From contig NZ_KB889965.1 of assembly GCF_000372865.1 (NCBI RefSeq), positions 1,509,902-1,573,901 on the forward strand: DNA of 64,000 nucleotides, written 5' to 3'. Below, in pieces: positions 8,472 through 15,590 of this stretch. Under the pieces are notes generated by a model that was given only the letters and a program-made list of their open reading frames with translations, did no database searches and had not been told where the DNA came from. The first letter of the stretch is position 1. Every line of letters begins with the position of its first letter. Source of the stretch: Methylosarcina fibrata AML-C10 (lineage in GTDB: Bacteria > Pseudomonadota > Gammaproteobacteria > Methylococcales > Methylomonadaceae). Position numbers and translations under genes: made by a program.

Positions 8472-8573
8472 ATGAAAGATGTTAAAAAATTATTACTGGT
8501 GCTGGGTTTGCTGTTTTTATTGATTCAGTTGATTACCCTGTTCTTGGTTGGAACCAAAGGCATTGAGCTATGA
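8472..8573 (+). CDS. Tiny single-helix membrane peptide
   Basis: A 33-aa open frame beginning MKDVKKLLLVLGLL and made almost entirely of one hydrophobic helix (LGLLFLLIQLITLFLVG). A good ribosome-binding site (GGAGGAG at 8457-8463) lies upstream. It is the last cargo gene, about 110 bp after the esterase and 14 bp before the inner transposon end. No family is recognised. It could be an accessory subunit of the membrane esterase. Confidence 0.5.
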   Translation: MKDVKKLLLVLGLLFLLIQLITLFLVGTKGIEL

Positions 8574-8586
8574 TCGGTCCATGGCT

Positions 8587-8612
8587 TGTAATTTTCTACA
8601 TTATTTGGCGCA
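8587..8612. repeat. Inner (older) left transposon end
   Basis: TGTAATTTTCTACATTATTTGGCGC is the inverted copy of the right end at 11800-11824, directly after the resolvase stop codon. Compared with the outer end at 4975 it lacks 24 bp between two direct repeats of ATTATTTGGCGC, so only one subterminal motif remains. The bases just outside do not match the CCCACC beyond the right end. This end was therefore not used in the last transposition. Confidence 0.75.
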
Positions 8613-9176
8613 TCAGTTTTCGACTTTCTTGCTTTGGGTGTAGCGATAGAAAGTGGTTCTGGCAATGCCCAGTGTCTTGCAGATCGCCGCGACACTCTGG
8701 CTGGGGTCGTCCCGCAAGGCCTGGGCCATGCGCCGTTTATCTTCACTGAGCAACCTCGGTCGTCCGCCCTGTCTCCCGCGCGCTCTGGCGGCCTTGAGGC
8801 CTGCGCGGGTACGCTCCCGGATCAGGGTACGCTCAAACTCCGCCAGGGCCGCGAAGATATGGAAGACCAACTTCCCTCCGCTCGTGGTCGTATCGATGGC
8901 TTCGGTGACGCTCTGAAATCCAACGCCCACGGTCTCGAGCTGCTCAACCGTTTCAATCAGGTGCTTGAGCGAGCGGCCAAGCCGGTCCAGCCGCCAAACC
9001 ACGAGGGTATCGCCAGGGCGCAACGCTTCGAACAGGCGAAGCAGCTCCGGCCGGTCCACTTTGCCGCCGGATTCCTTTTCTTCGTATACGCGCTCGCACC
9101 CCGCAAGCCGAAGGGCATCTCGCTGCAGATCGAGGTTCTGATCATCGCTGCTGACCCGTGCATAACCGATTTTCAT
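8613..9176 (-). CDS. tniR: Serine recombinase / resolvase (TniR/BinL type)
   Basis: Site-specific recombinase of 187 aa that resolves cointegrates formed during replicative transposition. N-terminal catalytic motif GYARVSSDDQNLDLQ carries the nucleophilic Ser (residue 9). Also present are VWRLDRLGRSLKHL, FERTLIRERTRAGL and a C-terminal helix-turn-helix (SVAAICKTLGIARTTFYRY). It lies downstream of tniB with a 155-bp gap that probably holds the res site. A fragment of another copy is found at 5025-5070. Confidence 0.9.
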   Translation of the reverse strand: MKIGYARVSSDDQNLDLQRDALRLAGCERVYEEKESGGKVDRPELLRLFEALRPGDTLVVWRLDRLGRSLKHLIETVEQLETVGVGFQSVTEAIDTTTSGGKLVFHIFAALAEFERTLIRERTRAGLKAARARGRQGGRPRLLSEDKRRMAQALRDDPSQSVAAICKTLGIARTTFYRYTQSKKVEN

Positions 9177-9331
9177 CGTACAAGTGTACCAGAAGTCAGC
9201 ACTTTGTCGAGGGTTTAGGCATATTGATAGGGGGACGGATTGTGGAACAGGAAGCGGCTCAAATCAGGCCAATTTTCGTCTTGTTTCAGCCCCGGCTTGC
9301 CAGTGTTCCATAAACGAACGTTTTTGGTACG
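9177..9331. promoter_or_regulatory. Probable resolution (res) site and resolvase promoter
   Basis: Non-coding gap between tniB and the resolvase gene, the usual position of res in this transposon class. It contains a short palindrome GTACAAGTGTAC next to the resolvase start. I cannot define the recombinase subsites. In Tn402/Tn5053 a tniQ gene would lie here; there is no room for one. Confidence 0.4.
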
Positions 9332-10270
9332 CTAGCCCGTATGCCCGATCACGAGACTCTCTCGGGCCGCCTCAACCGCCTGACGGTTGACGTGCGGCAG
9401 TTCGTTGATCATCACGATGCGCTCTGTCTGCGCCAGGAGTCGGCCGAGCAGGCGGAAGTTGCCGCCCGTAATCCGTACGATGGCGGCTGTGGTCTCTTCA
9501 TCCAACGGCGGAAGACGAACGCCAGGCGGTGTCCAGGGCACTGCCAGAAGAGAACGCACCTCCGTCGCACTGAGTGGACGGAACTCGTGAACAAAACCGA
9601 TGCGGGAATAGAATTGCGGATAACGTGCCAGGCGTTTCTCTATCCCTGGCATACCGATGAGGATCAGCCCGATTTGGCTGCGGTCGAAGCTATCGCGAAG
9701 GGTTTCTAAACCCGCCATCTTCAGCCGATCGGCTTCATCGACCAGCACCAGAGTGGTCGGATCGACAATGGCTTTTTCGCGTTGGACGCAGCGTCGAGCC
9801 ATCTCGTCGTAAGCCGGCGCCTCTGGCGGCGGCTTCTGCTCACCGAACAGGTTAAACCAGTCTCCGTCTGCAAAATACGCGTCCCTGGCTTCCTCATAGC
9901 GGTCCCGCTGTTGGTCAAGCGTTGCCTTATGCTCTCGAAGGACGGGTTCACGGACGATCTGGTAGAGATGATTGCGTGCCTGCGCGAGGCCCGCTTCAAT
10001 ACTCTTGGGGGTACTGGTTACCGATACGGTATAAAGAAGCGTATCCGGTTGGCCTGTAGCGAGGAGTGTCTTTAGTTCTTCGTCCGGGAGGGTATAAACA
10101 TTTACGTCTCGGATCGTGTCCCACCGGGCGTAATAGCGTGCCGAGAGCGTCTTACCGACGCCGGCAGCCCCATAACACAGCCCCACATAGCGGTAACGTC
10201 GGCAGGCTTCGCAGAACTCGGCGAAGCGCCGATATTCCAAGGTCTCAACGAAGTGCGCCGGATCATTCAT
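9332..10270 (-). CDS. tniB: TniB-type AAA ATPase, transposition regulator
   Basis: ATP-dependent target-selection protein that works with TniA, comparable to TnsC, MuB and IstB. A Walker A motif (GAAGVGKT) occurs near residue 37 and a Walker B (LVLVDEADRL) near residue 175. A sensor-like region (LILIGMPGIEKRLARYPQFYS) and an arginine-rich segment (RIGFVHEFRPLSATEVR) follow. At 312 aa it is close to the TniB of Tn5053-type elements. Its start overlaps the end of tniA by 8 bp, so the two are probably translationally coupled. Confidence 0.88.
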   Translation of the reverse strand: MNDPAHFVETLEYRRFAEFCEACRRYRYVGLCYGAAGVGKTLSARYYARWDTIRDVNVYTLPDEELKTLLATGQPDTLLYTVSVTSTPKSIEAGLAQARNHLYQIVREPVLREHKATLDQQRDRYEEARDAYFADGDWFNLFGEQKPPPEAPAYDEMARRCVQREKAIVDPTTLVLVDEADRLKMAGLETLRDSFDRSQIGLILIGMPGIEKRLARYPQFYSRIGFVHEFRPLSATEVRSLLAVPWTPPGVRLPPLDEETTAAIVRITGGNFRLLGRLLAQTERIVMINELPHVNRQAVEAARESLVIGHTG

Positions 10271-11735
10271 TAAGGTAGCGGCGCAGGGCGGGCTGTTCGC
10301 GCGCTTCTCTGTCAGAAGGCGGGCACTCGGTGTTTGCCGAAGGCGTGCTTTGGCTGCTACCCTGCTTCAGTTCCAGCAAGGTATCAACGGCTTTCTTGCG
10401 GTCCTGCAATTGAGTGCGCAACTCATGGCGACGCTGATTCCGCGCCCGCACGACCTCGCGCAACGGGATGGTTTCGCCGGCCAGCTCGGGACAAATGGCC
10501 CGGCAAAGGAAACGCCCCTGATGGAAGAGACGCACCTCGGCCACGTCCCGCGGATCATAGCGCAGCATCACCGACTCGCCCACGAAGGCGGCCAGGGTCG
10601 TGTCGATATAGCGCAACCCCTGGAAATGAATGCCGTCGGGATGCACCTTGCGTGCTTTGGCTACCGTCAGCAACAGAAGATCCAGTTGCTCCAGTGAATC
10701 GGGCAGGCGCGGCAAGAAGCCCTCATGTTCCCAACGCGATTGAGGGGCAATACCCGTTTCGCTGTGCTTCCGGAGATGGTAGTCTCCCAGAATAAAATCC
10801 CTCAACTTCGTATCCAATTCCGGCAGCGTCAGCGTCGGCTGACCGCAGAGGCCGCCTTCCGGCGTGTATCCGGGAAGGCCGGACAAAAACATCGAATTGA
10901 TCACCCCGAAAAAGCGTTCGATGCGGCCTCTGCCGCGGGGTTTGCCGGGCGTCGAGAAAACAAGCTGCATCTTGATGTCCGCCGCGACTTGTTCCAGATG
11001 GTGCGAGGTAAAATCGCTGCCGTTGTCGGTATAGAGGACGTCTGGAATGCCGCACACCTGCCATCTCGCCTCCGCTTTGCGCCAGATCGCTTGATGCAGC
11101 GCAAGCGCCGTTTGGATCGCCGAGGGCGCTTCGAAAGAGAGGAAGTAACCCGCGATGGCCCGACTGTAATCGTCAATGATCACGGTCAACCACGGCTTGG
11201 CGGCCTTTCCCTTCTCGTGCCGGATCAAAATGTCGAGTCGCGTGTGGTCGGCTTGCCAGAGGGCATTAGGTCGTTCGGCTTCGCGGCGATGGACGAGTTC
11301 AAAGGCATCGGCATAGGCCTTTGAGCCTTCATGGGCCAGCATGACCAGATCCGCCGGGAGTTGGCGAACAATAGCATAGACGACCGCGTAACTGGGAGGC
11401 TCCTCGTTCTGCTGTACAGCAAGTCGATAGACCTGACGATAAAGCGTGGCGATAGGAAGCGGCGGCTTCTGGAGCGCTAAGCCCTCCACAACTTTATGTA
11501 GCTGGGGCGAGAGGGAACGCCGGGTACCGCGATCCGTGCGGCCTTTTCGTGCCAACGCAGCGAGTCCAAAGCGGTGATAGAGAGCCACCCAGCGTTGAGC
11601 CGTCCGGTAGGGAATGCCCGCGTTGCGGGCCACCAGCGTCAGAGGCACACCTGCCTCCAGATGCGGTTCGAGCATATGAAACCGCGCCAATGCTTTTTGA
11701 CGATCCTCTTCTGATAAGGTAGACAGTTCGCTCAT
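10263..11735 (-). CDS. tniA: TniA-type DDE transposase
   Basis: Transposase of 490 aa with an N-terminal helix-turn-helix region (VPLTLVARNAGIPYRTAQRW), an integrase-like catalytic core and a Mu-type C-terminal domain. Likely DDE residues are in LWQADHTRLDIL, VLYTDNGSDFTSHH and GRGRIERFFGVINS. The start lies 89 bp from the right terminus. With tniB and the resolvase it forms a complete mobilisation module apart from tniQ. No frameshift or stop is visible, so the element may still be active. Confidence 0.9.
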   Translation of the reverse strand: MSELSTLSEEDRQKALARFHMLEPHLEAGVPLTLVARNAGIPYRTAQRWVALYHRFGLAALARKGRTDRGTRRSLSPQLHKVVEGLALQKPPLPIATLYRQVYRLAVQQNEEPPSYAVVYAIVRQLPADLVMLAHEGSKAYADAFELVHRREAERPNALWQADHTRLDILIRHEKGKAAKPWLTVIIDDYSRAIAGYFLSFEAPSAIQTALALHQAIWRKAEARWQVCGIPDVLYTDNGSDFTSHHLEQVAADIKMQLVFSTPGKPRGRGRIERFFGVINSMFLSGLPGYTPEGGLCGQPTLTLPELDTKLRDFILGDYHLRKHSETGIAPQSRWEHEGFLPRLPDSLEQLDLLLLTVAKARKVHPDGIHFQGLRYIDTTLAAFVGESVMLRYDPRDVAEVRLFHQGRFLCRAICPELAGETIPLREVVRARNQRRHELRTQLQDRKKAVDTLLELKQGSSQSTPSANTECPPSDREAREQPALRRYLNE

Positions 11736-11824
11736 CGATATCCTGTCCGCTTGGTACAGATAGGCAGTATATGATACGCCAAATAATTCCTAAAGATCCA
11801 TGCCAAATAATGTAGAAAATTACA

Positions 11825-11830
11825 CCCACC
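11825..11830. repeat. Right target-site duplication (CCCACC) of the transposon
   Basis: CCCACC directly follows the terminal sequence GAAAATTACA. It is the partner of 4969-4974. Confidence 0.8.
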
Positions 11831-11974
11831 CGTCTCGACGGCGGCCTTGTAACGGTAAAACGTGTCCCGCGATAAGCCCATGGTCTTGCAGGCTTTGGCG
11901 ACATTGCCGAGTTCTTCGGCCAGATTCAGCAAGCCGATTTTATGTTTGATGATTCTTACGTTATTCTCAAGCAT
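11825..11974 (-). pseudogene. IS481-family transposase, N-terminal fragment
   Basis: Encodes MLENNVRIIKHKIGLLNLAE through TFYRYKAAVETGG, the leucine-rich helix-turn-helix start of an IS481-type transposase. It is cut by the transposon right after the Gly-Gly codons. The continuation (GGIEALFDKS) is at 4974 and below. Confidence 0.8.
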
Positions 11975-12058
11975 GAGGGTTACCTCTCATGGTGTGATAA
12001 TAAGCAGACACTTCTATCTCACCAGTAACCCTCGCTCTTTTCAAGCGCGGTGTCCGAT

Positions 12059-12065
12059 CAAATCT
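12059..12065. repeat. Right target-site duplication (CAAATCT) of the IS481-type element
   Basis: Partner of 4033-4039, directly outside the right IS terminus TGTCCGAT. Confidence 0.6.
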
Positions 12066-12347
12066 GAACTATTCCACATTATGTTCATCATGGTCTCTTT
12101 GCTGGCGGCGATGGTGACGTTGAGCGTTCTTTCCGCTTTGTTTTTGGCGTCATCGCTCCATCGGTGGACGGACTTCCAGCTCTTCCTTGAAGCGAGCCAG
12201 GATTTCCTGCTGAGCGGCAGCGCTGTCCCGCATCAACCGCTCGTTGATGATGTGCAGAATCAAGATCGGATCGCCTCGGACCACGACGATGCCGTGTTTG
12301 ACGGCGATTTCCTTGATGGTTTCTTCGATCTTGTCGGCCGCCATCAT
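12065..12347 (-). pseudogene. traM: traM-like conjugal transfer gene, frameshifted and truncated
   Basis: The first part reads MAADKIEETIKEIAVKHGI, then VRGDPILILHIINERLM and AAQQEILARFKEELE. This is the characteristic pattern of IncP-type TraM, a conjugation accessory protein. After a frameshift near 12150 the remaining family pattern continues (RWSDDAKNKAERTLN, then AASKETMMNIM) until the IS481-type element. It is convergent with the KfrB-domain remnant on the other side of the IS. Both are relics of one conjugative element. Confidence 0.65.
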
Positions 12348-12535
12348 AGCACCGCCGCATTTTCCAGTTGTCCGAAGAGCTGGGTTCGAACGATCTTGAG
12401 GCATCTTGCCGGGTAAGCAGTTGATTAAAGCCGTCGGCTTGATTATCCTTTGCCGGAAACTCTGCCGCAGGCCGGATACGAGCCGGAATTTTCCGACGGC
12501 CCGGCGGCACTTCCCTCAACAGTCCGGAAAAAACC

Positions 12536-12970
12536 ATGCCCATACCCGTTACGCCCTTGCTTGCTGCCGACATACTGATCGAACTGATCGACCTGCCGGA
12601 ACGGCCGTTCATACTGATCGAACGCGCCTATCCGCCGCTGGGCTGGGCCATTCCCGGAGGCTTTGTCGACGTCGGCGAAACCGTGGAACAGGCGGCGGTG
12701 CGCGAAGCGAAAGAAGAAGTTTGCCTCGACGTCAGGCTGAAGATTCTGCTGGGCATTTATTCGAATCCGGCTAGAGACCCGCGCAACCATACCGTCACCG
12801 CGGTTTATCTGGCCGAAGCGAAAGGGATGCCGAAGGCGGCCGACGACGCCAAGCACTGCGGCATTTTTACGTTCGACACCCTGCCCGGCGAACTGGCCTT
12901 CGATCACGCTCAGGTCCTGAAGGACTATGAACATTATCTGGCCACCGGAAACGTCGCGCCTCTGCGCTGA
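12536..12970 (+). CDS. Nudix hydrolase, ADP-ribose pyrophosphatase-like
   Basis: Hydrolyses nucleoside diphosphate-linked compounds in the cytoplasm. The Nudix box is visible from [18 protein letters not shown] to KEEVCLDV. The usual Gly after the E-E pair is replaced by Cys, while the metal-binding Glu residues are kept. The segment [18 protein letters not shown] and a final acidic aromatic motif suit the YjhB/ADP-ribose subgroup. 144 aa is a normal length. It marks the return to stable chromosome after the plasmid remnant. Confidence 0.88.
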   Translation: MPIPVTPLLAADILIELIDLPERPFILIERAYPPLGWAIPGGFVDVGETVEQAAVREAKEEVCLDVRLKILLGIYSNPARDPRNHTVTAVYLAEAKGMPKAADDAKHCGIFTFDTLPGELAFDHAQVLKDYEHYLATGNVAPLR

Positions 12971-13118
12971 CCCTTTCGATATTCTCCGCCCGTAAAAAGG
13001 CCGCTCGGCGCGGGGATCGTCCGTTCGGAATTCCCGCAATGTGCGTTAACGTACCGAAAGGTTCGGATTTTGCGCATATTCTCTTAACCGATTGTTCATC
13101 ATCGATTAGGAGAAAACC

Positions 13119-13370
13119 ATGATTCAAACTAACCAGATCCAACCCGATATGCCTGTGGTCTGTTCCGAAGGCGGCCAATTTGCCACCGTCGATCATATGG
13201 AAGGTTCGAATACCATCAAGTTGAAAAAGGATCAGAGCGGCCAGCACCATTATATTCCGTTAAACTGGGTAACTTCGGTCGAAGACGGACAGGTTAACGT
13301 AGATCGTCCAGGGAATCAGGCGATGCGCGAATGGTCGGATACGCCGCCGAGCGAAATGCCCCAAGCCTGA
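13119..13370 (+). CDS. DUF2171 domain protein
   Basis: Small soluble protein of 83 aa with the DUF2171 pattern: an N-terminal strand (IQPDMPVVCSEGGQFATVDH), then IKLKKDQSGQHHYIPLNWV and VNVDRPGNQAMREW. Start at 13119 is preceded by TAGGAGAA. The family is common in stress-associated, PRC-barrel-like contexts and has no assigned reaction. It appears to be a single-gene unit, followed by a MITE. Confidence 0.75.
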   Translation: MIQTNQIQPDMPVVCSEGGQFATVDHMEGSNTIKLKKDQSGQHHYIPLNWVTSVEDGQVNVDRPGNQAMREWSDTPPSEMPQA

Positions 13371-13403
13371 GCCCGTTTATCGGCACGGGCTGAACACGGT
13401 TTT

Positions 13404-13531
13404 TAGAGCATTTTCAGTTTCCGTGTACGGCTCCAGCAAGGGCGAATTCACTCGTGCCTTTAGGGTATTCGCCTTCGATGAACCCACCAAGCGAACGAAT
13501 TCGCCCTTGCAAACGATATGAAAATGCTCTA
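13404..13531. mobile_element. MITE-like element (IS630/Tc1-type, TA target)
   Basis: A 124-bp sequence (13406-13529) begins GAGCATTTTCA and ends TGAAAATGCTC. It is flanked by TA on both sides. A second internal inverted repeat, GCAAGGGCGAATTC (13436-13449) and GAATTCGCCCTTGC (13497-13510), allows a long cruciform. There is no room for a transposase. The TA flanks suggest mobilisation by an IS630-type enzyme elsewhere in the genome. Confidence 0.6.
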
Positions 13532-13533
13532 GA

Positions 13534-13932
13534 TCAATCGAAACGGCGGTTATCCACGTAATAAGAAGGAAGGACGGGATATTGACGGCCGTTGTGTTTT
13601 AAACGGTAGATATGCTGACTGGCCGCATTCAGCTTTTTGTTCAATATCCGCTTTTCCTTGCGGCTTAACCAGCCGTCGCTTTTAAAGCGGTTTTCAAGGC
13701 GCGCAATTTTATCCTGCTGTCGATCCAGTTTCGCCCACTCCCTCGGCGTGAGCCGGCCGCTCTCGATGCCCTGCGCAATACGCTGCTGCTGTTGGTACTG
13801 TCTTTTATCCACACGGTCCGGAGTATTATAATAATGCGACGCATACTGCGGGTAATCACCGTTCGTATGGGCATGGGCCGAAGCCATCGACAATAAGCCG
13901 GCAATCAATGCGATTATTGTGTTGTGTTTCAC
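13534..13932 (-). CDS. Secreted small helical protein of unknown function
   Basis: The likely start is GTG at 13932 (VKHNTIIALIAGLLSMASA), which gives a clear signal peptide ending at AHA and a mature protein of about 110 aa. The body has two similar charged helical units (GIESGRLTPREWAKLDRQQ and SDGWLSRKEKRILNKKLNA) that look like helix-loop-helix repeats. Similar proteins are widespread and uncharacterised in proteobacteria. It is divergent from xseA with a 77-bp shared promoter region. It was probably periplasmic; no function can be assigned. Confidence 0.7.
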   Translation of the reverse strand: MKHNTIIALIAGLLSMASAHAHTNGDYPQYASHYYNTPDRVDKRQYQQQQRIAQGIESGRLTPREWAKLDRQQDKIARLENRFKSDGWLSRKEKRILNKKLNAASQHIYRLKHNGRQYPVLPSYYVDNRRFD

Positions 13933-14009
13933 GGTTTTTCTCCACTGTTGAAGTTGACTGTAAAATAGCACCCGTCCGCTGAATTCCCACTGAATAAAAC
14001 GAATGGACC

Positions 14010-15461
14010 ATGAGAGCATTGACCGCCGACCTGCCTGAAGACCGGAGCAGAATTTATTCTGTCAGCCAGCTTAACCGTGAAACCGGCCTGCTGCTGGGCG
14101 AGTATTTCCGGACGATCCGGGTCGAAGGAGAAATATCCAACCTGAGCGCGCCCTCTTCCGGCCATCTGTATTTCTCGCTGAAAGACGCCACCGCGCAAAT
14201 ACGCTGCGCGATGTTTCGCAACCAGCAGCGGAAGCTGGGATTCAGACCGGAAAACGGCAAGCAGGTCATCGTCACCGCGGAAGTCGGCCTGTACGAGCCC
14301 CGCGGCGATTATCAATTGATCGTCGAGGCCATAGAAGAAGCCGGCCACGGCCTCCTGCAAAGAGCCTTCGATGCCCTGAAATTGAAACTGTCTCAGGAAG
14401 GGCTGTTCGATCCTGCCCGCAAGCAACCCCTCCCCGCCCTGCCCCAAGCCATAGGCATCGTGACGACGCCGACGGGAGCCGCGATCCGGGACATCCTGAG
14501 CGTATTGAAACGCCGTTTCGCCGCGATACCGGTGATTATTTATCCCTCCGCCGTACAGGGAGAAAACGCCAAAGTCGAACTGGTCAAAGCCATCGAAGCC
14601 GCCAACCGGCACGATCGGTGCGACGTGCTGATTCTGGCGCGCGGCGGCGGATCGCTGGAAGATCTCTGGGCTTTCAACGAAGAAATCGTGGCCCGGGCGA
14701 TTTTCAACAGCCGGATTCCGGTCATTTCCGGCGTGGGCCACGAAACCGACGTCACCATCGCCGATTTTGCCGCCGACTTCAGGGCCGCCACGCCCACCGC
14801 GGCCGCGGAGCACGCCACGCCCGATCAACAGCAATGGCTGGCCCGCTATCAGGCTCTGGAAGGACGGCTTGAGCTGCAACTCAAAAGAAAACTCAGGGAA
14901 AAACAGCAATCGCTGGACTGGCTGCACAAACGGCTTCATCAGCAGCATCCGGGACAAAAATTGAACCGCAATAAGCTGCGCATGGAAGAACTGGAATTGA
15001 GGCTCGGGCAGGCCATGCAGCGGAAAATGCTGCACCAGCGCAGCGTTCTGGACGCCCGAATCGCCGCCTTATGGCAATTCAATCCGAAGAACGCCCTCAA
15101 GAATTACCGGCAGCGGCAACACTATCTAAGCGAAAAACTGACCGCCGCCATGCGCTGCCAACTGGACCGGTTCGGGCAACAACTGGCGAAATCGAGCCGG
15201 ACCCTGCATGCGGTCAGCCCGCTGGCCACTTTAAATCGGGGGTATGCGCTGGCCGTGCGCCAGCCCGACGGCGCTCTCGTCCGTTCGACCGAGCAACTGG
15301 CGGTAGGCGACAGCGTCCGAACCCGCGTCTCCGACGGGCAGTTTACCAGCCGGGTGACGGCCATTGAAAAATGTTCACCGTTTTATGAAACTCCGGATAT
15401 CACCGGACAGTTTCAAACATTCGTTCGAAACGAGCCGGACATGAACGATCTCGGCAAGTAG
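14010..15461 (+). CDS. xseA: Exodeoxyribonuclease VII large subunit
   Basis: With XseB it degrades single-stranded DNA to oligonucleotides and works in repair. The N-terminal OB-fold domain is clear (YSVSQLNRETGLLLGEYF, GEISNLSAPSSGHLYFSLKD). The catalytic domain has GIVTTPTGAAIRDILSV, LARGGGSLEDLWAFNEE, VISGVGHETDVTI and ATPTAAAEHATP. A long coiled-coil region follows, then the terminal LNRGYALAV motif. At 483 aa it is slightly longer than usual, with about 30 extra residues after the usual end. No xseB is adjacent. Confidence 0.95.
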   Translation: MRALTADLPEDRSRIYSVSQLNRETGLLLGEYFRTIRVEGEISNLSAPSSGHLYFSLKDATAQIRCAMFRNQQRKLGFRPENGKQVIVTAEVGLYEPRGDYQLIVEAIEEAGHGLLQRAFDALKLKLSQEGLFDPARKQPLPALPQAIGIVTTPTGAAIRDILSVLKRRFAAIPVIIYPSAVQGENAKVELVKAIEAANRHDRCDVLILARGGGSLEDLWAFNEEIVARAIFNSRIPVISGVGHETDVTIADFAADFRAATPTAAAEHATPDQQQWLARYQALEGRLELQLKRKLREKQQSLDWLHKRLHQQHPGQKLNRNKLRMEELELRLGQAMQRKMLHQRSVLDARIAALWQFNPKNALKNYRQRQHYLSEKLTAAMRCQLDRFGQQLAKSSRTLHAVSPLATLNRGYALAVRQPDGALVRSTEQLAVGDSVRTRVSDGQFTSRVTAIEKCSPFYETPDITGQFQTFVRNEPDMNDLGK

Positions 15462-15545
15462 CCTCGATGTAACGAAGTGTAATCGAGGAATCGGAGCCGA
15501 AAAACCCTCGATTCCGTTTTACTCCACCGAGGCTGCTCGGCCGTC
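15462..15545. repeat. Dispersed hairpin repeat after xseA
   Basis: AATCGAGG (15481) and CCTCGATT (15506) can pair over a short loop, within a longer GC-rich unit beginning and ending with CGAGGCT-like motifs. It could act as a terminator for xseA. The structure resembles a repetitive extragenic element more than a classic T-tailed terminator. Confidence 0.35.
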
Positions 15546-15590
15546 CAACCATTTTATGTTATGAATTTCAAAGAAAAAGAGAGGTTCGCG

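Larger units (their letters stand above)
4975..11824. mobile_element. Tn552/Tn5053-type transposon carrying cargo genes
   Basis: The terminal inverted repeats are TGTAATTTTCTA-ATTATTTGGC at 4975 and its reverse complement ending at 11824. The subterminal motif ATTATTTGGC occurs twice near each outer end, as expected for transposase-binding repeats. The right half encodes TniA, TniB and a serine resolvase. No tniQ-like gene is seen. A second left end lies inside at 8587, in front of the resolvase stop codon. The outer left end at 4975 carries only a fragment of the resolvase 3' end. Between the two left ends is 3.5 kb of cargo. Family naming (Tn552 versus Tn5053/Tn402) is from gene content. 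Confidence 0.82.
4040..12058 (-). mobile_element. IS481-type insertion sequence, split by a 6.85-kb transposon
   Basis: Left terminus ATCGGACA (4041) and right terminus TGTCCGAT (12051) are inverted copies, flanked by CAAATCT on both sides. The transposase gene reads leftward. Its N-terminal codons are at 11825-11974 and the rest at 4085-4974. Joining them at the shared CCCACC restores an uninterrupted AVETGGIEALFDKSRR. Without the insertion the element would be about 1.17 kb, normal for the family. A further 1-base deletion near 4855 breaks the transposase. Just inside the left end, CGGACAG and CTGTCCG can form a hairpin (4043-4078). Confidence 0.8.

Noticed and set aside
8613-11735. CRISPR-associated (CAST) or Tn7-like system
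   Set aside because: TniA and TniB are present, but there is no TniQ, no Cas gene and no repeat array. The serine resolvase makes it a plain Tn552/Tn5053-type element.
15462-15545. CRISPR-like repeat
   Set aside because: Only one inverted unit without regularly spaced copies; it fits a dispersed hairpin repeat.
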